Shown in pieces: positions 7,697-18,130 of a DNA stretch of 64,000 nt; position 1 is the first letter of the stretch; the number at the start of each line of letters is the position of its first letter. The stretch is from Gammaproteobacteria bacterium (GTDB lineage Bacteria > Pseudomonadota > Gammaproteobacteria > Eutrophobiales > Eutrophobiaceae), in NCBI GenBank assembly GCA_003250975.1, contig QKIY01000006.1:25225-89224 (forward strand). Direction: 5' to 3'. The notes under the pieces were generated by a model. It saw nothing but the letters and a program-made list of their open reading frames with translations. It ran no database searches and was not told where the DNA came from. Both the position numbers and the translations under genes were made by a program.

Positions 7697-9859
7697 TTAC
7701 TGATTATTATTCATTTCAAAATCGATCTTCTTGTCATCCAGGTCCACCCTTACCACCTTCACCCTCACGCGGTTACCCAGACGATAAACGTAGCCGGTCC
7801 GTTCTCCCCGTAAGCGGTGACCTATAGGGTCAAAATGATAATAATCATTGGGCAGTGAGGTAATATGAACCAGTCCCTCGACGAAGATATCATCCAGTTC
7901 CACGAATACACCGAACGATGTCACGCTGCTGATCGTGCCATGGAATTCATCACCCACCCGGTCCTGCATATATTGGCATTTATACCATTGCACGATCTCC
8001 CGCGTGGACTCGTCAGCCCGGCGCTCCGTCATTGAGCAATGGGTTGCATATACCTGCATGTCTTCATGCCCGTACCGGAAGCCGCCGGCTGATCCCTTCT
8101 TCAATAAATGGCGGATGGCCCGATGGACCAGCAGGTCCGGATAACGCCGGATCGGCGAAGTGAAATGGGTATAGGCCGGAAAGCCAAGGCCGAAGTGACC
8201 GGCATTGTCCGCACTGTAGACTGCCAATGGCAGGCTGCGCAGTAACACGGTTTCAATCAGGTGTCGATCATCACGCAGCTCAATTTTTTCCAGGAACACA
8301 GCATAGTCTTTCGCGGTCGGTTCTTCACTACCACCCAGCATCAGACCGAATTCCGCAAGAAACTCCCTCAGGTCATTGAGTTTTTCCTCCTTGGGCGTTT
8401 CGTGTATGCGATAGATGGCGGGTATCTCTTTTTCCAGAAGGAACCCGGCGGCGGCCACGTTGGCAGCCAGCATGAATTCCTCGATCAGTCGGTGGGCATC
8501 ATTACGTTCATAGGCCGAGATATTCTGGATTATCCCCCGCTTGTTAAAACTGATTTTCGCCTCGGTAGTACGGAAATCAAGTACAGCATTGGACTGGCGG
8601 TGACTGTGCATCAATCGGAATAACGCATAGAGATTATCAAGCGCTGCAACGGTGTCTTTATAACGTTTGCGCAGCTCGCGGTCCTCATTGACGACCATGG
8701 CGGCAACCTCAGTATAGGTCAGGCGTGCCGCCGAGCGCATGACACCATCAAAGAAACGGGAACGCTTTACCCTGCCCTGCTTGTTAATGTGAAGTTCACA
8801 GACCAGGCAGAGGCGGTCAACATCGGGGTTGAGTGAACACAGCCCATTCGAGAGGACCTCAGGCAACATGGGGATCACCTGTTGCGGAAAATAGACCGAG
8901 TTGCCACGCTCTCTCGCCTCCTTGTCAAGGGCGGAACTTGGCTGTACGTAATGGGACACGTCGGCTATCGCCACCAGCAGCCGCCAACCATTCCCTTGGG
9001 GTTCGCAATAGACCGCGTCATCAAAATCGCGGGCGTCCTCACCGTCTATCGTAACCAGTGGCAGATCACGCAGGTCCTCGCGTCCTGCTTTGTCTGCATC
9101 AGCGATCTCCGTGCTGTATTTTTTGATCTGTTGTTTAATCTCTTTCGGCCATTCACTGGGGATTTCATAACTCTTGAGGGTAATCGCCACCGCGAGGTCC
9201 GCCGACATTTGCCGGCCAAGGATCTCTCTGATCCTGCCAACCGGCTGGTTGTGTACATCCGGCTGGGTGACGATTTCCGCGACAACATAATCCCCCGACC
9301 TGGCCTTGCCGGCCTCCGTTTCCGGGATCAAAATATCCTGGTTAATCCGCTTGTTATCCGGTGCCACAAAACCTACATGCCTTTCCCGGTAATACCGGCC
9401 CACCACCTGCTGGTTGCCCCGCTCAAGCACTTCAACCACCGAACCCTGGCGCCTGCCTCGCCGGTCTACGCCGGTCAGGTGTGCCAGGACTGTATCACCA
9501 TGCAAGAGTCGCCGCATCTCCCTGGCCGACAGGAACAGGTCCTCGCCGCCATCCTCCAGCTTGAGAAAACCGTAGCCGTCGGGATGACCGATGACCCGGC
9601 CACGGATCAGGTCCATTTTTTCAACCAAGCCGTAACCTTCACGGCGGTTCTTGATGATCTGCCCGTCGCGCTGCATGGCATTGAGACGGCTTTCAAGGGC
9701 TGTGATGGCGACCGGGTCTTCAACTGCAAGTCCTTTGGCAATATGTTTCAGACTGCGCGGCCGGTTTTCCTCAGTCAGAAATCTGAGGATCGTCTCACGA
9801 CCGGGGATCTCGACTTCGTATTCAGTACGGCGGGTTCTTTGCTTCTTTCTTTTGTACAT
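7697..9859 (-). CDS. rnr: ribonuclease R
   Basis: This is a processive 3'-5' exoribonuclease of 720 residues that can degrade structured RNA. It has an N-terminal winged-helix region, cold-shock RNA-binding domains (VIGHPDGYGFLKLEDGGEDLF), the RNB catalytic domain with metal-binding aspartates in TIDGEDARDFDDAVYCE, and a C-terminal S1 domain (FHGTISSVTSFGVFVELDD). The lysine-rich tail common in E. coli RNase R is absent, as the protein ends soon after the S1 domain. I place the start at the ATG at 9859 (MYKRKKQ). The upstream in-frame codon at 9904 would bring the start to within four bases of the oppositely oriented tRNA-Leu gene. Confidence 0.96.
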   Translation of the reverse strand: MYKRKKQRTRRTEYEVEIPGRETILRFLTEENRPRSLKHIAKGLAVEDPVAITALESRLNAMQRDGQIIKNRREGYGLVEKMDLIRGRVIGHPDGYGFLKLEDGGEDLFLSAREMRRLLHGDTVLAHLTGVDRRGRRQGSVVEVLERGNQQVVGRYYRERHVGFVAPDNKRINQDILIPETEAGKARSGDYVVAEIVTQPDVHNQPVGRIREILGRQMSADLAVAITLKSYEIPSEWPKEIKQQIKKYSTEIADADKAGREDLRDLPLVTIDGEDARDFDDAVYCEPQGNGWRLLVAIADVSHYVQPSSALDKEARERGNSVYFPQQVIPMLPEVLSNGLCSLNPDVDRLCLVCELHINKQGRVKRSRFFDGVMRSAARLTYTEVAAMVVNEDRELRKRYKDTVAALDNLYALFRLMHSHRQSNAVLDFRTTEAKISFNKRGIIQNISAYERNDAHRLIEEFMLAANVAAAGFLLEKEIPAIYRIHETPKEEKLNDLREFLAEFGLMLGGSEEPTAKDYAVFLEKIELRDDRHLIETVLLRSLPLAVYSADNAGHFGLGFPAYTHFTSPIRRYPDLLVHRAIRHLLKKGSAGGFRYGHEDMQVYATHCSMTERRADESTREIVQWYKCQYMQDRVGDEFHGTISSVTSFGVFVELDDIFVEGLVHITSLPNDYYHFDPIGHRLRGERTGYVYRLGNRVRVKVVRVDLDDKKIDFEMNNNQ

Positions 9860-9907
9860 TGACAATATATTGGTGGCTCGGTAAAGTCCGCCGTCTGTTT
9901 GCATCAG

Positions 9908-9994
9908 GCCGAGGTGGCGGAATTGGTAGACGCGCTAGCTTCAGGTGCTAGTGGGGGCAACCCCGTGGAGGTTCAAGTCCTCTCCTCGGCACCA
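9908..9994 (+). tRNA. tRNA-Leu (anticodon CAG)
   Basis: The 87-base gene starts GCCGAGG and ends CCTCGGC-ACCA, a perfect 7-bp acceptor stem with encoded CCA. The anticodon stem CTAGC/GCTAG closes the loop TTCAGGT, giving anticodon CAG at 9942-9944. A long variable arm (TGGGGGCAACCCCGT) and the T-arm GGTTCAAGTCC fit a class II leucine tRNA. It is divergent from rnr and converges on the EncFtn gene. Confidence 0.97.
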
Positions 9995-10009
9995 CTTCAG
10001 TGCGGCCTT

Positions 10010-10297
10010 TCAATCGTGGGTCAGTGATTTATCGGTAAACAGATAGTCTTTCAGTTCCTTGTCCAGCGCCGGATCCTGGCGTCGGATCCATTCCAGAACC
10101 ATGGCGGCATGTTCCTTCTCTTCATCGCGATTATGCATCAATATACCACGCAATTCCTCATCCTTGCAGGCATTAACCCGCTGGTTGTACCAATCGACCG
10201 CTTCCAGTTCCTCCATCAGGGAAATGATCGCACGGTGCATGTCGCGGGTTTCATCGCTGAGTTCTTCTATGGGTTCATGGTAACCTTCATTCGCCAT
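10010..10297 (-). CDS. EncFtn-type (encapsulated-ferritin family) ferritin-like protein without a cargo tail
   Basis: The 95-residue helical protein closely resembles the EncFtn family, half-ferritins that dimerise to build a di-iron ferroxidase site at the subunit interface. Likely metal and active-site residues are visible: E29, E30 and E32 in MEELEAVDWY, W36 and Y37, and E59, E60, E62 and H63 in NRDEEKEHAAMVLEW. In encapsulated members a C-terminal extension carries the signal that targets the protein into an encapsulin shell. This protein stops about five residues after the last helix and no encapsulin gene is in the window. It may act free or with a shell encoded elsewhere. The start overlaps the upstream membrane-protein gene by 11 bases, suggesting translational coupling. 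Confidence 0.88.
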   Translation of the reverse strand: MANEGYHEPIEELSDETRDMHRAIISLMEELEAVDWYNQRVNACKDEELRGILMHNRDEEKEHAAMVLEWIRRQDPALDKELKDYLFTDKSLTHD

Positions 10298-10604
10298 GGT
10301 CTTCCTCCTTTGATATTGGTTCTTTTATCAAGCCATTATTCCGGGTTTCAATTTTAATCTTGATATGCCTGTTGTTAAACGAGAAACAAAACACCATTAT
10401 AAATACCATCATCACACTTGATATGAAAATGATATCCAGTGGTGACATTGAAATAAAACCATAGTTATAGTTTTTTTCCTGCCACTCCATACCGTGCCCG
10501 CTGAGATAAATATTAACAATAGCAAGGACTACTGCTGACAAAACACCGGTTCCTGCTGCAGCAAGCAGCCCCAGGATTATTGACCGGACTAATCTTAAAA
10601 ACAT
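10287..10604 (-). CDS. small membrane protein coupled to the EncFtn gene
   Basis: I do not recognise this 105-residue protein. It has two probable membrane segments (about residues 9-34 and 55-77), a short polar loop between them (SGHGMEWQEKNYNYG) and a charged C-terminal tail that is probably cytoplasmic. It starts 24 bases after purA and its end overlaps the start of the EncFtn gene, so the two are almost certainly co-expressed. A membrane anchor or iron-linked partner for the ferritin is a guess from this overlap only. Confidence 0.7.
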   Translation of the reverse strand: MFLRLVRSIILGLLAAAGTGVLSAVVLAIVNIYLSGHGMEWQEKNYNYGFISMSPLDIIFISSVMMVFIMVFCFSFNNRHIKIKIETRNNGLIKEPISKEEDHGE

Positions 10605-10628
10605 GTATAGGCGTTACGCCTGTTATAA

Positions 10629-13158
<2,530 letters not shown>

Positions 13159-13344
13159 TTAATTCACCAGATATAAAAGCAAAACACCACACAGCATACT
13201 GCTCAGACCAATGACGCGCAGGGTATGATCATCCATCTGTGCAACGAGTATGATCATACGACGCAGGGCACCGGGATTGATAAACGGTGTTATCCCCTCG
13301 ATGACAAGGACCAGTGCCAGGGCCGTCAGGATATCCTGCCACAT
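13159..13344 (-). CDS. DUF2065 family protein (YjeT-like)
   Basis: The small 61-residue membrane protein begins MWQDILTALALVLVIEGITPF and has two hydrophobic segments separated by NPGALRRM, as in YjeT of E. coli. The start at 13344 matches the family length. The frame remains open to 13395, but that part overlaps the hflC terminator. Its function is unknown. It normally sits beside hflC and purA/hisZ, as here, and its stop touches the hisZ start. Confidence 0.9.
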   Translation of the reverse strand: MWQDILTALALVLVIEGITPFINPGALRRMIILVAQMDDHTLRVIGLSSMLCGVLLLYLVN

Positions 13345-13379
13345 CCTAGCACTCCCCTCTCCTGACCCGCCCCTGACAT

Positions 13380-13411
13380 AAAAAATCCGGGGCATCCCCC
13401 GGATTCTTTTT
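13380..13411 (-). terminator. intrinsic terminator after hflKC
   Basis: On the minus strand an 8-bp stem (ATCCGGGG / CCCCGGAT, at 13385-13392 and 13397-13404) is followed by a run of six Ts. It lies downstream of the hflC stop and just upstream of the DUF2065 start, so it should end the hflX-hflK-hflC transcript. Confidence 0.85.
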
Positions 13412-13476
13412 CCAGTTCGGGCAGTTCCCCAAGCTTAAAAGTCTACGCATTGATGACCAGCATGCATACCGCAGTT

Positions 13477-14337
13477 TTACTTGCCGCGTGGATTATTAAA
13501 GTATTTAAAAAAGTCTGAATCAGGTTCCAGCAGCAAGATGTTGTTCCCTTCGGAAAAACTGTTCTTATATGCGGTCAGACTGCGATACAGTGAGTAAAAT
13601 TCCTCGTTCTTGCCAAAGGCCCGGGCATAGATCTCTGTTGCCTTGGCATCGCCCTGGCCGCGTATGGTCTCTGCATCCTTGTAGGCATCGGCCAGGATGA
13701 CTTCGCGCTCACGATCGGCTGCAGCCCTTATTCTTTCCGCTTGTTCTGCGCCGCGTGCCCGAAAGTCCTTGGCAACCCGGTTACGTTCGGCACGCATACG
13801 CGCATACACCGAATTACTGACCTCCGAGGGAAGATCGATACGCTTGGTACGAACATCGACGACCCTGATCCCGAGCTCATTTTCCAGACTGGAAGTGGAT
13901 TCCGTAACGATATTCAGGATCTCGGTTCTTTCACCTGCTACCACTTCCTGCACGCTGCGCGCGCCGAATTCGTCACGCAGGGCCCTGTTGATACGCGCCT
14001 CAAGCCGGTTATTGGCAGTATAGATATCTCCCTGGGTTGCAGTGTAGAACTGCTTGACGTTTGCAATCCGCCATTTGATGAAATAATCCACCAGTACGTC
14101 TTTCTTTTCCTCGGTTAGGAATCGCTGTGCTTCCTTGTCGAGATTGAGTAACCGGTTTTCAAATTTCTGGATGGTATTTACAAACGGGATCTTGAAGTGC
14201 AATCCCGGGCCGATATCCGTTTTCTTGATCTCCCTGAACTGGAACATGATCGCTTGTTCCCATTGGTCAACCTTGTACAGACAGGTCGATGTGCCAATAA
14301 CAAGGATAATTGCCAGGATAAGTATTCTTACTAACAT
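13477..14337 (-). CDS. hflC: HflC, SPFH-domain regulator of FtsH
   Basis: The 286-residue protein has one N-terminal membrane segment (about 3-20), a periplasmic SPFH/band 7 domain and a coiled coil rich in Arg, Ala and Glu. The conserved end segment EFYSLYRSLTAYKNSF is present. With HflK it forms the large cage that surrounds the membrane protease FtsH and limits its access to substrates. It lies two bases after hflK. Confidence 0.97.
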   Translation of the reverse strand: MLVRILILAIILVIGTSTCLYKVDQWEQAIMFQFREIKKTDIGPGLHFKIPFVNTIQKFENRLLNLDKEAQRFLTEEKKDVLVDYFIKWRIANVKQFYTATQGDIYTANNRLEARINRALRDEFGARSVQEVVAGERTEILNIVTESTSSLENELGIRVVDVRTKRIDLPSEVSNSVYARMRAERNRVAKDFRARGAEQAERIRAAADREREVILADAYKDAETIRGQGDAKATEIYARAFGKNEEFYSLYRSLTAYKNSFSEGNNILLLEPDSDFFKYFNNPRGK

Positions 14338-14339
14338 GG

Positions 14340-15479
14340 TTATCTGGCCCCCCTTGTCCTGTCACCGTAAGTCCCGGACGGACCCGATTCTGCTGTGCCA
14401 GGTGACTCAGTCTGGTACTCACGTGACGTGGATGGCTGATTACCTCTCTGACTGCTTTCCATAATCTTGTCTATAGGGATATACATCAGGTTATTCGTAC
14501 CATCGGTATCCATGAAGACCTTGCTGGTATTGCTGAGTACTGACTCCATGGAATCGAGATAGAGTCGTTCACGAGTTATATCAGGCGCCCTCTGATATTC
14601 AGCCAGCAATTGTTCAAAACGATTGGCCTCACCCTCAGCCCTGGCAATCACCCTGGCTTTATAGGCATTGGATTCTTCCCGCAGTCTTGCTGCCGCACCA
14701 CGCGCCTTTGGAATAATATCATTGCGGTAGGCCTCGGCCTCGTTGACCAGGCGTTGCTCGTCTTCCCTGGCCTTGATGGCATCATCAAAAGCAGCCTTGA
14801 CTTCATCCGGTGGTTTGGCCGCCTGCATTTCGACACCCAGGATCAGGATGCCCGTTTGGTAATCATCCATAATCTGCTGGATCACCTTTAACTGGCTTTG
14901 CGCCACCTGGCTACGCCCTTCGGTCAGGACAAAATCCAGTTTGCTTTTGCCGATGATTTCACGCACGGCGCTTTCCGCCGCCTGGTGCAATGTAGCTTCA
15001 GGTGAATAGACATTAAAACGGTAGGCATGTGGGTCGTTGATTCGCCATTGCACCGCAACTTCGACATCGACAATGTTTTCATCTCTGGTCAACATGGTGG
15101 ACTTGTGGGTCACCGACCTGACCTGGCCGACGTTCACAATAATCACTTCTTCAATCGGCCGCGGGAACCGGAAATTAAGACCGGGTTGCAGGGTGGCCAC
15201 GTGTTTACCAAAACGCAGGACGATACCGCGTTCCCGTTCATCTATGGTATAGGTCATATCCACCAAAACCAGGATGGCAATGCCCAGCAGGACCAGTATC
15301 CATATAAACGAGGACCTGTCATCACGTGGGGCGCCAGGACCCCGACGTCCAAACAATCCTCCGAATCCTTTTTGCATCTTGCGTACTATTTCATCCAGAT
15401 CCGGTGGGCCATCGGGATTATTACCCCGGTTTCCCCAGGGATCCTTACCGTTACCACCAGATGAATCATTCCAGCCCAT
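14340..15479 (-). CDS. hflK: HflK, SPFH-domain regulator of FtsH
   Basis: The 379-residue protein starts with a Gly/Asn-rich cytoplasmic tail (MGWNDSSGGNGKDPWGNRG). One membrane segment follows (about 57-77), then the SPFH domain with RGIVLRFGKHVATLQPGLNF and a long coiled coil. The C-terminus is Ser/Thr/Gly-rich. It is the partner of HflC in the complex around FtsH and sits in the usual hfq-hflX-hflK-hflC order. Confidence 0.97.
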   Translation of the reverse strand: MGWNDSSGGNGKDPWGNRGNNPDGPPDLDEIVRKMQKGFGGLFGRRGPGAPRDDRSSFIWILVLLGIAILVLVDMTYTIDERERGIVLRFGKHVATLQPGLNFRFPRPIEEVIIVNVGQVRSVTHKSTMLTRDENIVDVEVAVQWRINDPHAYRFNVYSPEATLHQAAESAVREIIGKSKLDFVLTEGRSQVAQSQLKVIQQIMDDYQTGILILGVEMQAAKPPDEVKAAFDDAIKAREDEQRLVNEAEAYRNDIIPKARGAAARLREESNAYKARVIARAEGEANRFEQLLAEYQRAPDITRERLYLDSMESVLSNTSKVFMDTDGTNNLMYIPIDKIMESSQRGNQPSTSREYQTESPGTAESGPSGTYGDRTRGAR

Positions 15480-15550
15480 TAAGTTGACTCCTGTTTGATC
15501 ATTATGTTTTTACACCGTCCGGGGCCCGGATCGTGCTGCGGCAGACAGTA

Positions 15551-16828
15551 TCATTGTAAACCGATATCTTCCAGTCCCGATTCACGACACAAGGCAGACA
15601 GGCGCGGAGTTTCCATAGTGACCTCCATCAGCCAGCCGCCCTGCTCATCTGTCTCTTCATGACAGACTGCGCCAAGGTCAAATAAATGTGCCCGCAATTT
15701 CCCTGCCGTTGCTGGCAGATATAATGAATGTCGCTGTGCCCTGGCCAGCAAAAATTCCCGGATACCGGTGCATAACAATTCTATACCGTGGCCCGTTCTT
15801 GCCGATAACCAGATACGCCGCGGCAAGCCATTTTCCCCATACTCTATCCGTGCATCCTGCCCCTCGATATCAATCTTGTTAAAGACTTCTATTTGCGGAA
15901 TATCCTTTGCGCCAATCTGGTGAATTACTTCATTTACCTGATCAGCATGCGCGTAGCGCTCGCTGTCACTGGCATCAATTACGTGTAATAACACATCGGA
16001 CTGTCGGACCTCTTCCAGTGTGGCATGAAATGCCTCTACTAGATCATGCGGAATATGGCGAATAAAGCCTACAGTATCGGAGACGATAACGGGCATTTCC
16101 GGCGCCACTTCAAAGCGCCGCAGGGTCGGGTCCAGGGTGGCGAACAACTTATCTGCGGAATAGACCGAGGCACCAGTGAGACAGTTGAACAATGTTGATT
16201 TACCTACATTGGTATAACCCATCATGGAAATGAGGGGAATATCTGAATTCTGCCTTTTCTTCGCGCCCTGTTGCCGCTGGGATCTGACCTTCTCCAACCG
16301 ATAATGGATCGTCTTGATTCGTTTGCCGATCAGACGTCGGTCCGTTTCCAGCTGGGTTTCACCCGGCCCACGCAGGCCGATACCACCCTTCTGCCTCTCC
16401 AAGTGGGTCCATCCGCGGATCAGACGTGTCGAGAGATGCTGCAACTGGGCCAGTTCAACCTGAAGTTTGCCCTCATAACTGCGTGCCCGCTGGGCAAAGA
16501 TATCCAGGATCAGTTCAACCCGGTCGATGACCCGGCAATTGAGCGCCTGTTCCAGGTTACGCTCCTGACCGGGACTAATGGAATGGTTGAAGATAATGAT
16601 ATCGGCTGTGTGCAGTTCAGCTGCCTGTTTAATCTCCTCAAGCTTGCCTTCGCCGATAAAATAGCGCGGATTGGGAACCGTTTTCTTACAACTTATGGTC
16701 GCAACCGCCTCAAGGCCCGCCGATGCAACGAGTTCGATGAATTCCCCCTTGTCTTCATTAAACTCTGTGGTCTGGAAATCAATATGGACCAAAACAGCAC
16801 GCGTGCTGTTATCGCGGGGCTCAGTCAA
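15551..16828 (-). CDS. hflX: ribosome-associated GTPase HflX
   Basis: The 425-residue GTPase has the HflX N-terminal domain, the family motif GGIGLRGPGETQLE at 148-161, and a G domain with G1 GYTNVGKST at 204-212 and G3 DTVGF. The NKID motif reads FNKIDIE. HflX splits stalled or heat-damaged ribosomes. It lies 26 bases downstream of hfq, in the conserved miaA-hfq-hflX cluster. Confidence 0.97.
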   Translation of the reverse strand: MTEPRDNSTRAVLVHIDFQTTEFNEDKGEFIELVASAGLEAVATISCKKTVPNPRYFIGEGKLEEIKQAAELHTADIIIFNHSISPGQERNLEQALNCRVIDRVELILDIFAQRARSYEGKLQVELAQLQHLSTRLIRGWTHLERQKGGIGLRGPGETQLETDRRLIGKRIKTIHYRLEKVRSQRQQGAKKRQNSDIPLISMMGYTNVGKSTLFNCLTGASVYSADKLFATLDPTLRRFEVAPEMPVIVSDTVGFIRHIPHDLVEAFHATLEEVRQSDVLLHVIDASDSERYAHADQVNEVIHQIGAKDIPQIEVFNKIDIEGQDARIEYGENGLPRRIWLSARTGHGIELLCTGIREFLLARAQRHSLYLPATAGKLRAHLFDLGAVCHEETDEQGGWLMEVTMETPRLSALCRESGLEDIGLQ

Positions 16829-16854
16829 TAGCCGGATACCTGCATGTTATGAAA

Positions 16855-17103
16855 TTACTGAATTTCTGCGCCGCTGTCTTCATCCATTCTGGGCATCTTT
16901 ACATTCCGGCTCGGGACAATGGTTGAGATGGCATGTTTATAAACCAGTTGACTCACGGTATTCTTCAACAGGACCACGAATTGGTCAAAGGATTCGACTT
17001 GGCCTTGTAACTTGATGCCATTGACCAGATAAATCGAAACCGGAACCCTTTCCTTACGCAATGCGTTTAAAAATGGATCCTGTAGTGTGTGCCCCTTACT
17101 CAT
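16855..17103 (-). CDS. hfq: RNA chaperone Hfq
   Basis: The 82-residue Sm-like protein has the Sm1 motif [18 protein letters not shown] and the Sm2 motif [11 protein letters not shown]. The N-terminus ([20 protein letters not shown]) is conserved. It forms a hexameric ring that helps small RNAs pair with mRNAs. The C-terminal tail is short (about 12 residues, acidic) compared with E. coli. Confidence 0.98.
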   Translation of the reverse strand: MSKGHTLQDPFLNALRKERVPVSIYLVNGIKLQGQVESFDQFVVLLKNTVSQLVYKHAISTIVPSRNVKMPRMDEDSGAEIQ

Positions 17104-17187
17104 CAGGATACTCCTTATTATTTATTGTTATAAATTAAGATACTGCTGTTTAAAGACATCAAATTTGTAATTATAACCTGCATTATA

Positions 17188-18129
17188 TTACCTTTTTGCA
17201 GATTTTATATCTTTACTAATCAAGTGTTTATACAACTCAGCCTGAATATTACCCCCTAAGGCATCAAACCAAGTGGCATTTTGCTCTCGCCTGAGCCAAG
17301 TTAGCTGCCGTTTGGCCAATTGCCGCGTTGCAACAACAGCATGCACCTTCATCTGCTCATAATCAAGTGTTCCCTCAAGATATTGCCATACCTGACGGTA
17401 ACCGACCATACGCAGGGCCGGCATCCTGGCATTGAGGTCTCCACGCCGATAAAGTCTTTCCACCTCTTCCACCAACCCTGCCCCCAGCATCTGTTCAAAC
17501 CGCAGGGCTATACGCTCATGCAGGACCTCACGGTCTGACGGGGCAACCACCGCCTTGATGATGCGGCAGGCCAACGCTTCCCCTGAATCATCCTGGTGAA
17601 AGGCACTCAGGGGCCTGCCAGTTTGTTCATAGACTTCCAGGGCGCGGAGGATCCTCTGGGGATCGTTGGGGTGAATGCGCCGGGCGGTAACAGGGTCAAT
17701 ATCCGTCAACCTGTTGAATAGGCTGGCAAGGCCCTGCTCCCTGGCCTCCGCTTCCAGCCTCAGCCTGGTCCCCGGGTCGGCCGCCGGCATATCAGACAAG
17801 CCCTGTTCCAGGGAACGGAAATACAATCCTGTTCCCCCGACCAGCAGCGGGATCCGGCCACTGGCCTGGATAGCAGCGATTTCGCGGCGCGCATCTTCAC
17901 AAAATCGGGCGGCCGAATAACTTTCATACGGCTCGCAGACATCAATCAGCCGATGCGGGACCTCCTCCAGGACTGCCTTTGAAGGCTTGGCAGTCCCGAT
18001 ATCCAGTCCGCGATATACCATCGCGGAATCGACACTGATCACCTCCATGGGCAGTCTCCGGCACAATTCAACCGCCAATTCAGTCTTACCACTGGCCGTC
18101 GGCCCCATCACGAAAACAACCGACGCCAT
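17188..18129 (-). CDS. miaA: tRNA dimethylallyltransferase
   Basis: The enzyme transfers a dimethylallyl group to A37 of tRNAs that read U-starting codons. The 313 residues carry the P-loop GPTASGKT at 9-16, the motif SVDSAMVYRGLDIGTAKPS, and the QRILRALEVYEQTG region. It lies one base downstream of mutL, the conserved mutL-miaA-hfq order. Confidence 0.97.
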   Translation of the reverse strand: MASVVFVMGPTASGKTELAVELCRRLPMEVISVDSAMVYRGLDIGTAKPSKAVLEEVPHRLIDVCEPYESYSAARFCEDARREIAAIQASGRIPLLVGGTGLYFRSLEQGLSDMPAADPGTRLRLEAEAREQGLASLFNRLTDIDPVTARRIHPNDPQRILRALEVYEQTGRPLSAFHQDDSGEALACRIIKAVVAPSDREVLHERIALRFEQMLGAGLVEEVERLYRRGDLNARMPALRMVGYRQVWQYLEGTLDYEQMKVHAVVATRQLAKRQLTWLRREQNATWFDALGGNIQAELYKHLISKDIKSAKR

Positions 18130-18130
18130 T

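Noticed and set aside
8882..9862. Long open frame on the plus strand opposite rnr
   Set aside because: It is a shadow of the rnr coding frame. The protein has no recognisable domain, and rnr on the other strand is a complete, well-conserved gene.
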